A DNA stretch of 50,011 bases from Fidelibacterota bacterium (lineage in GTDB: Bacteria > Fidelibacterota > Marinisomatia > Marinisomatales > UBA1611): contig PBFM01000023.1 of NCBI GenBank assembly GCA_002718655.1, positions 17,426-67,436 on the forward strand. Direction: 5' to 3'. A program made the translations under genes and the position numbers. The notes beneath the pieces are model-generated. The model was given only the letters and a program-made list of their open reading frames with translations, ran no database searches and was not told where the DNA came from. Positions within the stretch are counted from its first letter, which is position 1. Each line of letters begins with the position of its first letter. Of this stretch, positions 17,307-26,733 are shown piece by piece.

Positions 17307-19090
17307 TAAATCGATTACGATTATTCTTTTTTATATTTCTTATTTTTGATGTACTCCTTCTTTTCGGGAATGAAAAAGATACCAATGCGAATGTTGTATC
17401 AACACTTCGAGTAGAATACTATAAATATTGGAATCCATACAGGAGAGTTTTAGACCTGCGTGGAGAGCCGCATGAGTTTTATGGACAGACTTATTATATG
17501 GCCATTTTCAATAAAGATAACCGAATCAAAACTGTAACAAAATTTGGTAAAGATAAAAAACGGAAAATAACATATGATATTATTTGGTCACGATCGGGAG
17601 CAAGGTCAGAGTATCAAGTCCGATTCCATGAAAATGGAAATGTGTCAAAGCTTGACCCAAATCTTTATTCAAATCAATTAAGTTATATGCGATCTGGTTG
17701 GGTTGCAAAATTCAAGAGCAGAAGTGATGGTCGACCTAAAGAGGTTTCCTTTAGTGACTCAGTTGGATTTGAATATTTTTCCTATAATTTTAATTATACG
17801 GTTCTGAAAGAGGATAAACTTTTTTCAGAGGTTACAGAATCATCTTACTTTGATTCGGAGGGTATTTTTGTTGGCAGACATTTACTATTTTGGAAAAAAG
17901 GTGCATTTTTAAAAATGATTCAGTATTTCAATGCGGAGAATGAAATAATAGAGACTAAAGAATTTAATCATGATAGAAACCTTGAAGAGACCATACGTGT
18001 AATAAAAGATAAAAATGGAAAAGAATTAGAAAGGAAGATCATACCCTATATGCCGCCTGATAAATACGCTTATAGATATGAATGGACAGGAAGAGATATA
18101 ATTGATAGAGGTCTTCAGGACTTGCAGAGTTTAGAGCTTGCTTTGGAATTTGCTTCTAGAGCGGAAGATGCTTTAAACAAAGCAGATGAAGAGCTCCAAA
18201 GGGCTAGAGAAGCATTAAATGAGGCAAATGAAAGAGCAAGAACTGCTACAAAGCTTATGCGTAAGGCTGAGGGTCAAGCTAGAGATGTTGAACTATTTAA
18301 AGAGAGGATGGAAAAGGCAAAGATTGAGGCACAAAAAGCAGTAGAGCAATTGTATGATGCAGAGCGAGAAGCTGAAAGAGCAAGATTAGAAGCTGCATCA
18401 GCTACCGCAACGCTTGATGCCATCAAAAAAACTAAAGATATCGAAGATTACGCACAGGATCAAGCAAAAGAAGCTAAAAAAGAAGCTAAACTAGCTAGAA
18501 AAGAAGCAAGGAAAAAAGCAAGAGATGCTAAGCGAGCTCTTCAAGATTCTGTGTTGGGTACCGGGCCAAAATCATACTTAACCTTGGGATATGGGCAACC
18601 TTTCTTGATTGAAGAAACTTTAGAAGGCCACAATGCAGGAATTACTTATTCCTTTTCTTTGGGTCGTCGAAATCTATTCAAATTAGATGGAAAGAATATT
18701 GATGTTGGTCTGGATATTAATTGGTTTGATTTTTACTCAGAACTAGAGGGTCAAAACTTTCAAACCATAGGATATTTTTTAACTGCTCAGATAGACCCTC
18801 GCATAGCATGGTCATGGGTCCCAAGTAATTTGGAGACCGGAATCAAACTTGGGTTAGGATTAGTATCTCCGGGGTATGGCCTTTCCTTAGGTGGGTCAAC
18901 AGTGTTTAATCTATTACCTACCCCAATAATTATTGGTCTAACAATGCAGCATAACCGCGTATGGGGAATTATTGATGAAACTACAAACACTCACTGGACA
19001 TCAATAGGTCTTATGTTTGGTGTTAATCTACAGGATAAGATTTTCGAGATATTTGATATAGACCTTCCCGATATATTTGATATCTTTTAA
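17291..19090 (+). CDS. Coiled-coil protein with C-terminal probable outer-membrane beta-barrel
   Basis: About 599 residues. The start is uncertain: no ATG precedes the signal-like helix, so a TTG at 17291 (chosen) or 17246 is needed. After LRLFFFIFLIFDVLLLF comes a ~240-residue domain with MORN-like DSEGIFVGRH and KDKNGKELERK segments. Residues ~283-420 are an Ala/Glu/Lys/Arg coiled coil (EEAERARLEAASATATLD-like heptads, many Ala). The last ~175 residues are strand-rich with Gly/aromatic alternation (LTLGYGQPFLIEETLEG, GIKLGLGLVSPGYGLSLGG), as in outer-membrane barrels. A periplasm-spanning rod capped by a barrel would fit. It is the third gene of the PEGA cassette and ends at a strong terminator. 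Confidence 0.78.
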   Translation: MGDGLINRLRLFFFIFLIFDVLLLFGNEKDTNANVVSTLRVEYYKYWNPYRRVLDLRGEPHEFYGQTYYMAIFNKDNRIKTVTKFGKDKKRKITYDIIWSRSGARSEYQVRFHENGNVSKLDPNLYSNQLSYMRSGWVAKFKSRSDGRPKEVSFSDSVGFEYFSYNFNYTVLKEDKLFSEVTESSYFDSEGIFVGRHLLFWKKGAFLKMIQYFNAENEIIETKEFNHDRNLEETIRVIKDKNGKELERKIIPYMPPDKYAYRYEWTGRDIIDRGLQDLQSLELALEFASRAEDALNKADEELQRAREALNEANERARTATKLMRKAEGQARDVELFKERMEKAKIEAQKAVEQLYDAEREAERARLEAASATATLDAIKKTKDIEDYAQDQAKEAKKEAKLARKEARKKARDAKRALQDSVLGTGPKSYLTLGYGQPFLIEETLEGHNAGITYSFSLGRRNLFKLDGKNIDVGLDINWFDFYSELEGQNFQTIGYFLTAQIDPRIAWSWVPSNLETGIKLGLGLVSPGYGLSLGGSTVFNLLPTPIIIGLTMQHNRVWGIIDETTNTHWTSIGLMFGVNLQDKIFEIFDIDLPDIFDIF

Positions 19091-19130
19091 GTAATAAAAA
19101 AGCCCCTACAGGGGCTTTTTTATTACTTAA
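19087..19130. terminator. Bidirectional Rho-independent terminator
   Basis: A perfect 21-bp inverted repeat with only AC at its centre. The GC core is AAGCCCCT/AGGGGCTT flanked by an A-run on one side and a T-run on the other, so it works as a terminator on either strand. It contains the stop codon of the coiled-coil/barrel gene and lies 17 bp before the convergent end of the TonB-dependent receptor gene. Confidence 0.93.
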
Positions 19131-19146
19131 CATAAGTTTTCGTTTA

Positions 19147-21942
19147 TTAGAAACGAACTGTTAAACCAGCATTGAAGTATCTTGGAGTACCCAGAAATAC
19201 TTCAGCTGTAGATGCAGAGTGAGAGTTTAAGACATTGTCATTGTCATCTTCAATGTAATATCCATTATATTGACTATTATCAACGGCATCTTGAACATAG
19301 ACAGCGTCTAATGCATTAAAAACATGTAAGAATGCAGATATTTTTGTTCCTGCTATATCGATTGGCAGGTCATAATTAACATGTAGGTTTAGTTTACTAT
19401 ATGAAGGTGCCATATAAACCTGTGCCCTGTCTGCATCGCTATCATCTCCACTATATTCCCTCGCTGAAGGACTCCAATCAGAATAATTCTTATCATAGTA
19501 ATTCAAGAGAGCCTGTATGCTGAGACCTTGTAGTGGTGTTAGTGTTGCACCAAAACTTAACCCAGTCTGAGGCATGTCTCCAACATAGAGGCCTTCTAAA
19601 GCATAGCTATATGTTGTTGATGTTTGACCCGTTTGATTCCCTAAACTATCAAATTCAGCCTCTTGGTATTCACCACTTGCATCACCAACAAATTGCCAAT
19701 TACCCATTCCAAATGCCGCATCCAATCTGAGCATGTCAATGACTTGCATTGAAGCTTCAACCTCAAGTCCAGAATGATCTTGGTCAACACCAGTTAAGAA
19801 TATCACGTCAGTATCACCACTAGACCCTTGTCCTGTCGTTACTGATTTTGTAAGGTTGCGATCCATCCATTTTGTTAAGTAGTAATTTGCTTTTACAGCC
19901 ATTGCACCTGAACTATAATTTACACCACCTTCAAGGCTTGAGAATTTTTCATTTTCAGGGTTTGAAGCTACTGTTCCATCAAAGTAGATAACATTGTCCA
20001 TAATAGGTGGTTTTTCAACAAGTCCGTAGTTTGCAAAAAGACTTATATTGTCATTTAGATCATACATAACCCCACCTTTTAACTGAGTAGCTGTGATGGC
20101 ATCTCCGTGATCAATGACAGCTTTTGCTACAGTAAATGAATCTTGGTATGTATATGCTATTTGTGACCAGCCAAACATACCATATGCAGAGAGCGCACCT
20201 GAAGAGTAAGTCCCTTGACCAAAGAAACCTAACCAATCAACGGTTGTTATGTTGCTGTAAGCAATTTTGTCACCAAGTCTAACAACTTTACCGTCTGGCG
20301 AATTGTCATCAGCAAAGTCAACATAATAATCACCTCCTAACAAATCTCGCACTTCTCTTGCATGTTCAATTCCGGCAGTTCTCCAGTCTACTCCCGCTTG
20401 AAGTTTTACTGATTCATTTAGGTCAAAGTTTAACTTTGAAATTAAGCCATAAGTATCCTGCCTGTTTATTGAATTACGAAGAATTCCCGTGGAACGATTT
20501 TCGCTAGTAGAGTAAGCCGCGTCTATGTTAGAAGAATTTTGAGCAATCTCAGCATCCCAATCCCATTGCCAGGGTGAACTTGCCCACCAATTATTTCCTT
20601 CAACTGCAGGTTTTCTACTGACACTACCATAAGTTCCTGTACCACCACCTGAGCCACCTGACCAATATAATACGGAAGATAGTCTCATTTTATCATTTAA
20701 AGTAAGATAGTGGTTGAAGTTTACAAGTGGCTTGTGAAAGAAATTTTCCCTTTCATTTAGAAAGTTTGGATCATGCCGGTCTTGGGTTTCACCGCCTCCA
20801 AATAATCCACCAACGCCGTACATATACCAATACTGTTTCCCTGTATATGATGAACTAACAGGTGCCCAGTTTTGGTTAAACATTCTTCCACCTTCTGTTT
20901 CAAATTTAGCACCCGCAGCATAGGATGATGCGTCATGGTCTTCCATATCTGCAGCAAGTTCTTGTGCGTATGTAGCAGTATTTTGCTTGTAAAGGTTCTG
21001 TCCATGTCTTTGTGGAGCACCAACAGCATAAAGCTCAAATCTGTTTTTTTCATTCATTTGGAAACTTGCACCAAAATAGTACGCCCAAGCATCAGTCCAA
21101 GTTGCATCAATAATCCCTTCTCCAGTTTTCCTAACTAATGTTGCACTTAACGCTAGTTTGTCATCCATTATAAGACCGGTATTATAATTTAGGGTTGTCT
21201 TTAAGAATGAGCCTGCACCTAGCTCCTGTTTAAATTTTCCACCACTCTTATGTGCCGCAGGATCGGTGATGATGTTCATTGTTCCACCAATTGATGGTGT
21301 TGCAAGATTTACAGCGCTCAAACCTCGTTGCATCTGTATTGATGATGTTGCATCACCAACTCCATCCCAGTTAGACCAGTATACCCAACCATTTTCCATA
21401 TCATTTTGGGGAACACCATTGATCATAACTGCAACGTTTCTTTGGTTAAAACCACGTACGTTTATACGTGCATCTCCAGCGCCACCACCTTGTTGTGTCG
21501 CATAAACACTTGGTGTGGTATTTAAAGACATAGGTATGTCTTGCGATCCCAACCGTGCTTCCATTTCTGCCTTGGTAACAGTTGTATATGCAACAGGTGT
21601 TTTCTCATCTGCCCGAGAAGCAAGCACTTCTAAGCCTGACATTTCAAGTGCGGATGGTGCAAGCCTAAAAGTCATGGAGCTAGATGCTTCCATTGAAACG
21701 CTTGTATATCCAATCATTGATGCAGTTAAAGAAGCACCACTTGGAACATTATTGACTGTAAATTGACCATTTGAACCTGCAGCTGCTCCATTACCAGTTC
21801 CATCTACCACGACATTAGCTCCTGCGAGAGCCTCTCCCGTTTGGGAGTCCTTGACAACACCTGAGACTGTCATTTGCGCCAAGAGTTGTGTTGCGATGGA
21901 AAAGAAGAGAAGACCCGCAAGAATTCGCTGAGAACAATTCAT
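19147..21942 (-). CDS. TonB-dependent outer-membrane receptor with carboxypeptidase-regulatory-like domain
   Basis: 931 residues. Signal peptide 1-22 (ending LLAQ), then a carboxypeptidase-regulatory-like beta-sandwich (about 24-95, VSGVVKDSQTGEALAGANV), a plug domain (about 110-230, with INVRGFNQRNVAVMINGVP and IQMQRGLSAVNLATPSIGG) and a 22-stranded-type barrel to the terminal Phe (NAGLTVRF). It takes up an unidentified ligand through the outer membrane using TonB energy; no SusD-like partner is adjacent, so it is not a classic SusCD pair. A strong ribosome site AAGGAGA lies 5 bp before the ATG. The coding sequence appears less AT-rich than its neighbours, which suggests high expression. A TATAAT box on the minus strand at 21991-21996 is a possible -10 element without a good -35. 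Confidence 0.93.
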   Translation of the reverse strand: MNCSQRILAGLLFFSIATQLLAQMTVSGVVKDSQTGEALAGANVVVDGTGNGAAAGSNGQFTVNNVPSGASLTASMIGYTSVSMEASSSMTFRLAPSALEMSGLEVLASRADEKTPVAYTTVTKAEMEARLGSQDIPMSLNTTPSVYATQQGGGAGDARINVRGFNQRNVAVMINGVPQNDMENGWVYWSNWDGVGDATSSIQMQRGLSAVNLATPSIGGTMNIITDPAAHKSGGKFKQELGAGSFLKTTLNYNTGLIMDDKLALSATLVRKTGEGIIDATWTDAWAYYFGASFQMNEKNRFELYAVGAPQRHGQNLYKQNTATYAQELAADMEDHDASSYAAGAKFETEGGRMFNQNWAPVSSSYTGKQYWYMYGVGGLFGGGETQDRHDPNFLNERENFFHKPLVNFNHYLTLNDKMRLSSVLYWSGGSGGGTGTYGSVSRKPAVEGNNWWASSPWQWDWDAEIAQNSSNIDAAYSTSENRSTGILRNSINRQDTYGLISKLNFDLNESVKLQAGVDWRTAGIEHAREVRDLLGGDYYVDFADDNSPDGKVVRLGDKIAYSNITTVDWLGFFGQGTYSSGALSAYGMFGWSQIAYTYQDSFTVAKAVIDHGDAITATQLKGGVMYDLNDNISLFANYGLVEKPPIMDNVIYFDGTVASNPENEKFSSLEGGVNYSSGAMAVKANYYLTKWMDRNLTKSVTTGQGSSGDTDVIFLTGVDQDHSGLEVEASMQVIDMLRLDAAFGMGNWQFVGDASGEYQEAEFDSLGNQTGQTSTTYSYALEGLYVGDMPQTGLSFGATLTPLQGLSIQALLNYYDKNYSDWSPSAREYSGDDSDADRAQVYMAPSYSKLNLHVNYDLPIDIAGTKISAFLHVFNALDAVYVQDAVDNSQYNGYYIEDDNDNVLNSHSASTAEVFLGTPRYFNAGLTVRF

Positions 21943-22221
21943 GTATATCTCCTTAGTTACTTTATTAATAATGTCAAATATTGACCTTTAATTATAAGAA
22001 TAAGTTTTGGAATGATGTTAGGATTAAATACTAATTTGATTAAAAAAAATATTCTTGTTTTTATTCACTTTTTTGTTGAAAAGTAAAATATAAAAAAAAG
22101 CAAACAAATTAGCTTTCTATTAAATTATCATTTAATCTTAAAATTTATTCTTTGCTATCATTCAAACATATTTTATCGTTGAAGGTTACCTTGTTAAATT
22201 TTGTAATTAATTAGATGTATG

Positions 22222-22926
22222 TTAGATTTTGGTTTGAACGGACTGCTTTAAACTTTTAGAACCTACATTTGGCTCAATACACTTAGCTGAATTGTTTGAT
22301 GCATTATTCACATATTCTCCTACTCTTGCCTGGGATAGATTTAACTTTGAGTTTTCTAACGACTTATCTATTTCTATGTGATAATATTTTTCACAGTCAA
22401 TCCATTTGTTGACCTTACTAGGACATAAAATTAATGGCATTCTATGATGAATATGTGCTATGATATTTGTAGCAGGGATAGTTATTATGGTATAGGTCTG
22501 GACAACAGAAGTATCTGATCTCCATATTGTCCATAGGCCAGCCATTAGGAATAGGGGTTCATTAGATGGGTTAATGTAGTATGGGATTTTCTCTCTATTA
22601 ACTCTTTTCCATTCAAAATATCCATCTGCTAAAACGACACATCTTCTTCTATGTATTAAGTTCTTAAAAGATGGTTTTTCTGATAATGTTTCCGCCCGCG
22701 CGTTTATCATCTTTGATGAAAAGGAATCATTTTTTGACCATTCAGGGATGAGTCCCCATTTCATTGACCTTGCGATTCTTTTTTTCTCTTTCATTAGCAG
22801 TACTGGTGAATATTGTGTTGGGCATATGTTGTAACTAGGGCGATAGTCCCTGATTTTCCATTCGTCAATTTTGAGTTTTTTTACGATTGAATTTTTCGTT
22901 ATGGTAAGTGTTTTTCTTCCACACAT
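22222..22926 (-). CDS. SRAP-domain protein (HMCES/YedK family)
   Basis: 234 residues. The N-terminal catalytic Cys2 (MCGRKTL) forms a thiazolidine link to abasic sites in single-stranded DNA in known members. Other active-site motifs are present: MKWGLIPEW, MINARAET (Asn), DGYFEWKR (Glu) and HHRMPLIL (His). The family protects abasic lesions during replication and often lies near SOS genes. Here it stands alone, divergent from gpmA with a 89-bp spacer and separated from the TonB receptor by 279 bp in which I see no further gene. The C-terminal ~40 residues after about 195 are Ser/Asn-rich and probably flexible. Confidence 0.94.
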   Translation of the reverse strand: MCGRKTLTITKNSIVKKLKIDEWKIRDYRPSYNICPTQYSPVLLMKEKKRIARSMKWGLIPEWSKNDSFSSKMINARAETLSEKPSFKNLIHRRRCVVLADGYFEWKRVNREKIPYYINPSNEPLFLMAGLWTIWRSDTSVVQTYTIITIPATNIIAHIHHRMPLILCPSKVNKWIDCEKYYHIEIDKSLENSKLNLSQARVGEYVNNASNNSAKCIEPNVGSKSLKQSVQTKI

Positions 22927-23015
22927 TATCTAAATATATTAAAAAATCACTTTTGTAGACTATGATAGGATAAGAATTTCTAATGCTATTATTTTATAAA
23001 AAATAAAAAAATTAA

Positions 23016-23762
23016 ATGACTAGATTAGTTTTATTACGACATGGTGAAAGCCAATGGAATATAGAAAACAGATTTACCGGATGGACAGATGTTGACCTTA
23101 CAGTTAAGGGAAAAGAAGAAGCAAAAAACTCAGGAGCTTTGCTTAGAGAAGCAGGTTATGTTTTTGATGAGATACATACATCATTTTTGAAAAGGGCTAA
23201 GCGGACAATGAAAATTTGCATTAATGAAATGGGATTGAAAGATATCCCCGTTCAATCTAGTTGGAGACTAAATGAGAGACACTATGGTGCACTGCAAGGA
23301 TTGAATAAGAAAGACACTGCGAAAAAGTTTGGAGATGAACAAGTACACCTATGGCGAAGAAGCTACGATGTCTCACCTCCAAAATTAGATATTGATGACC
23401 CAAGGCACCCTAGCAAAGATGATCTTTATTCGCAATTATCACAAGATAAACTACCAGGCTCTGAATGCCTCAAGGATACGGTTAATCGGTTTCTTCCATA
23501 TTGGTTCGATAGTATAATGCCCAGTATAAATTTAAAAAAGAGGATATTGATAGTAGCCCATGGAAATTCTCTCAGAGCGCTTGTAAAATATCTCGATAAG
23601 ATTTCCAATGAAGAGATTATGAAGCTTAACATACCTACAGGTGTACCTTTAGTTTATGAATTAGATAAAGAATTAAATCCAATCAATAGTTTTTATCTTG
23701 GTAATCAGGATGAAGTATCAAGAAGAATGGATGAAGTATTAAATCAGACTAAAATTGATTGA
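23016..23762 (+). CDS. gpmA: 2,3-bisphosphoglycerate-dependent phosphoglycerate mutase
   Basis: Interconverts 3- and 2-phosphoglycerate in glycolysis and gluconeogenesis through a phosphohistidine. 248 residues, the standard dPGM length. The phosphorylated His is H9 in LLRHGESQWN. The NRFTGWTDVDLT substrate segment, NERHYGALQGLNK with the acid/base Glu, and the second His in IVAHGNSLRALV are all present. It is flanked by convergent and divergent unrelated genes and is probably monocistronic. The 3' end is only 3 bp from the convergent S1/P1 nuclease stop. Confidence 0.97.
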   Translation: MTRLVLLRHGESQWNIENRFTGWTDVDLTVKGKEEAKNSGALLREAGYVFDEIHTSFLKRAKRTMKICINEMGLKDIPVQSSWRLNERHYGALQGLNKKDTAKKFGDEQVHLWRRSYDVSPPKLDIDDPRHPSKDDLYSQLSQDKLPGSECLKDTVNRFLPYWFDSIMPSINLKKRILIVAHGNSLRALVKYLDKISNEEIMKLNIPTGVPLVYELDKELNPINSFYLGNQDEVSRRMDEVLNQTKID

Positions 23763-23765
23763 AAA

Positions 23766-24527
23766 TCATTTGAAAATTCTATTCAATTCACCAGACAGTC
23801 GTATGCCTCCTTGAAATAATCTCTGCTCAAGCAGCGACTTGTTAACGTAAAAGTATTCCCATTTTAGGTTTGTCTTGTCATACTCATAACACTGGTTACG
23901 AAGATCCCTTGATTCATGTACGTAAACCAAAACACTATCAGCCTGCCAATTTCTTATTTGGCCTCTGTCTTCATCAAGCATTAGATATGAGGAGTATTCA
24001 GTGTAACTTAACTTTTGATGATCTATTAGCTCAGTATCCCAAATACTATGTAGATTGGTTGATTCTCCAAACCATTGAAGCTTAACGTCATTTCCTCCAC
24101 GATCACTGCCGTTACCAACATGGAGAGGCTGGTGCAGATCCCCAATTAAATGAACAAGGAATTTTAACGCAATCTGCTTCTTCTCTTTTGTAGCTTGTTT
24201 ACTTTTTAAAGTTAAAATGAATTCTTTCACTTTCTCAACTGCTAAGCCACCGTGTTTACCTTTTTGGTAAGATTCACCATCCGGGACGGTACACCAATGC
24301 CAGTTATTTGCGTGTTTCCAAGTTGGGTCTGATTTTATTTGATCTGCCCATACGCTGAATCGTGAGAGGTCATGATGTCCCATTAGTTTCTTGATTTGCA
24401 TTTTTGCATTTTTTGTGAGATAGGATTCTGCTACCTTACCAACAATACGGTGTCCAGTACTTCCCCAGGCTAAGATGCTCTGTTTCAAAAGTCCTAGAGT
24501 AAGTATTAACTTCACGAACTTAATCAT
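23766..24527 (-). CDS. Secreted S1/P1-type nuclease
   Basis: 253 residues. The signal peptide is cut just before Trp21, which becomes the new N-terminus and a zinc ligand. W21 and H26 (AWGSTGHR) keep the five-residue spacing of P1 nuclease. Other zinc ligands are in VWADQIKSD, HLIGDLHQPLHVG and NLHSIWDTEL, so the trinuclear zinc site is complete. The family hydrolyses single-stranded DNA and RNA and removes 3'-phosphate, releasing 5'-nucleotides. The ATG overlaps the ENPP-type phosphodiesterase stop by 4 bp, so the two exported enzymes are made together, which fits scavenging of external nucleic acids and phosphate. Confidence 0.95.
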   Translation of the reverse strand: MIKFVKLILTLGLLKQSILAWGSTGHRIVGKVAESYLTKNAKMQIKKLMGHHDLSRFSVWADQIKSDPTWKHANNWHWCTVPDGESYQKGKHGGLAVEKVKEFILTLKSKQATKEKKQIALKFLVHLIGDLHQPLHVGNGSDRGGNDVKLQWFGESTNLHSIWDTELIDHQKLSYTEYSSYLMLDEDRGQIRNWQADSVLVYVHESRDLRNQCYEYDKTNLKWEYFYVNKSLLEQRLFQGGIRLSGELNRIFK

Positions 24528-25753
24528 ATGTCTAAAATATGGATGATGTTTTCAACCTTTCCATCTATTTTTTCATTAGGCGGAATATTTAGAATTTGAC
24601 ATATCAGTGGATAAATATTCACATTCTCAAATGGTGGAACAACCAAACCAGATTTTATCATAGGCCCATTTGCAGCAAATAGTGCATGCATGCTTTTCAA
24701 TTGATTATCGTATCCGTGGGTACCACCTTTCGGTATGTAGGCTCCCGCGCTTGACCTGCTACTTATAGCTTGATTTTTAATGTACCAACCTTCATCAGCT
24801 ATTAAAAGCACTTCCTTGATTCTATGATGATTTTTGAAATGATAACGGTTTGGAATATTGATTTTTTCATACGCTTTTAAGTGTGGAATCTCATTTAAGG
24901 ACTTGACAAGTTTTTCTTTTTTAGAATCATCAATATCAAACAAGAATGAATAAGGCCCAGAGCCTTCTTGTTTTACATTGCTTATGTCGATATGTTTAGA
25001 AATGTCTATGGTTCGATCTGAACTGATTTCTGTCATTCCATGATCTGATAGGATTATTATGTTAAGTCGAGATGACACCTCAAGAACTTTTAGTTTTCTA
25101 ATTAGGTCGCCAAATAAAGAGTCAAGTTGCATTACCTTTTGTTCTGTTTCTTTGCTTTTAGGTCCCTTATTATGACCTGTTTCATCCGGTTCGTGAAAGT
25201 AAAGCAAAGATAAGCGCGGTCTTTCTTTTTCTGGAAGGGCTAGCCATGATACTACAGAATCGATTCTTGATTCAAAAGGAAAATTATGTTCATACCTTTT
25301 CCATTTTGATGGGTACGTCCCCATGATTGGAGCTTCAGACCCGACCCAAAAATAAGATGCAGTTTTCATACCATTTTTTTCTGCTGTTACCCAAATGGGT
25401 TCACCGCCATAGAACCTTGGGTCTTCAACCTTTTTCCTATTACTAAGAGAGTAATTATCATTCAGCACAGGGTCGTAGAAGTGATTTCCAATAAGTCCAT
25501 GGTTTTCAACATAAAGACCTGTTGCGATGCTGTAGTGGTTTGGGAAAGTTTTTGAAACAAAAACAGGAATCAGTCCTTCTGAAATAACACCAGCACTAAC
25601 AAATTTGTCTATGTTGGGAGTTTCATACCAATCGATGTAATCAGACCTAAATCCATCAAACGATATCATTAGAACATACTGTTCAGAATTCTGATTTCTA
25701 CATCCAAATGTGAAAAAAATAATAATGGGAATAATAAAATTAAAAAACTTCAT
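24524..25753 (-). CDS. Lipoprotein nucleotide pyrophosphatase/phosphodiesterase (ENPP family)
   Basis: 409 residues of the alkaline-phosphatase superfamily. The signal has a lipobox-like Cys18 (FFTFGC), so it is probably lipid-anchored. The two-metal site can be traced: D33 in SFDGFRSDY, nucleophile T69 in SKTFPNHYS, HEPDETGH, SDHGMTE and GTHGYDN. These are the residues of nucleotide pyrophosphatases/phosphodiesterases, which split nucleotide phosphodiester or pyrophosphate bonds; some relatives act on lysophospholipids or phosphocholine. It overlaps the nuclease (4 bp) and the phytase-like gene (4 bp). I infer an extracytoplasmic phosphorus-acquisition role. Confidence 0.93.
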   Translation of the reverse strand: MKFFNFIIPIIIFFTFGCRNQNSEQYVLMISFDGFRSDYIDWYETPNIDKFVSAGVISEGLIPVFVSKTFPNHYSIATGLYVENHGLIGNHFYDPVLNDNYSLSNRKKVEDPRFYGGEPIWVTAEKNGMKTASYFWVGSEAPIMGTYPSKWKRYEHNFPFESRIDSVVSWLALPEKERPRLSLLYFHEPDETGHNKGPKSKETEQKVMQLDSLFGDLIRKLKVLEVSSRLNIIILSDHGMTEISSDRTIDISKHIDISNVKQEGSGPYSFLFDIDDSKKEKLVKSLNEIPHLKAYEKINIPNRYHFKNHHRIKEVLLIADEGWYIKNQAISSRSSAGAYIPKGGTHGYDNQLKSMHALFAANGPMIKSGLVVPPFENVNIYPLICQILNIPPNEKIDGKVENIIHILDI

Positions 25754-26733
25754 TTAAAAGATATGAAGCCAAATATCATTCTGGGATGTTTATCTGTAGC
25801 AATCAACAATCCTTTGTCTTCCAATCGAGCGATGGCTTCCCAATTTCTAGGGTTATTTTTTTCTAATTCTAATTGCATTGGTTCTTTATCAGTAAAAACG
25901 ATATTATTGTCTTTTATTTCAAATTCTATTAAACGTTCTACTACATCAGATTTTTTATGTGTTTTACCTTCTTTAGTTTTTTCCAGAATAATATCGCGAG
26001 AAGGCTTTAATAGTTTTTTGTCTCCAGGCCAAAAATAATTAATGGCCCAAAATCTGTTTTTTCCATCGAGTTTTGTTACATCAGTTATGCGATATTCAAC
26101 ATTACTGCAGAGCAGTTCTTTAATTACTTTATTTTTTGAAGAAAACAGAATGTGTGATGCTCCCTCTGGTTGAAGATTGAATCCATTTGCCTCATACATC
26201 ATCAGAACATCCTTTTTGTAATGCAGTAAACTTTCAAATGAAATATTCTTGAGTTGTATGGGTGTTTCAATTTGTTTGATGTTTGTTTCAGGGATTTTTA
26301 TTTCATTCGACCTTGAATTAATTTCCCCCCAAATGAGATAACCCATCATTACTCCATCATACTCTGCCTCTATGCTTATGTATACATTTTTTTTCTTAAA
26401 GCTTATTGCTTCAAAACCGTCAAATCCTTGTATTAATTCTGAATAATCTGGCGCAATAAATCGTGTTTTTTGGGGCCTTATGATTTTTCCATCATCAGCG
26501 TTGATGGCATTTATAATTTCATTTTTCTCTAAAACGAACAAAAATCCATTTTGATTTTCTGGTAAAAGAAATAATTTATTCTTGTACCAATCCATTCCTG
26601 ATATTTCTTGGTCTTTATCATTTATCAATCCTGAAAGCTGAATTTCCTTAAGCTCGAATTCTTGTGATATTAGAATAAGTGGGAAAAAATATATAAATAT
26701 TTTAATGTTTATGTTTTGTCGTACTTGTCGCAT
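25750..26733 (-). CDS. Secreted esterase-like/phytase-like beta-propeller protein
   Basis: 327 residues with a signal peptide (about 10-23, IKIFIYFFPLILISQ). The mature chain looks like the 'esterase-like activity of phytase' propeller domain: an early GMDWYKNKLFLLPEN, FDGFEAISFKKKNVYISIE, a mid FESLLHY segment, and late NWEAIARLEDKGLLIATD. Family activity is poorly characterised; phytase or phosphoesterase action is possible, and assignment is by pattern only. The ATG overlaps the DUF971 gene by 25 bp, and the stop overlaps the ENPP gene by 4 bp, tying it to the nuclease/phosphodiesterase cluster. Confidence 0.72.
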   Translation of the reverse strand: MRQVRQNINIKIFIYFFPLILISQEFELKEIQLSGLINDKDQEISGMDWYKNKLFLLPENQNGFLFVLEKNEIINAINADDGKIIRPQKTRFIAPDYSELIQGFDGFEAISFKKKNVYISIEAEYDGVMMGYLIWGEINSRSNEIKIPETNIKQIETPIQLKNISFESLLHYKKDVLMMYEANGFNLQPEGASHILFSSKNKVIKELLCSNVEYRITDVTKLDGKNRFWAINYFWPGDKKLLKPSRDIILEKTKEGKTHKKSDVVERLIEFEIKDNNIVFTDKEPMQLELEKNNPRNWEAIARLEDKGLLIATDKHPRMIFGFISFK

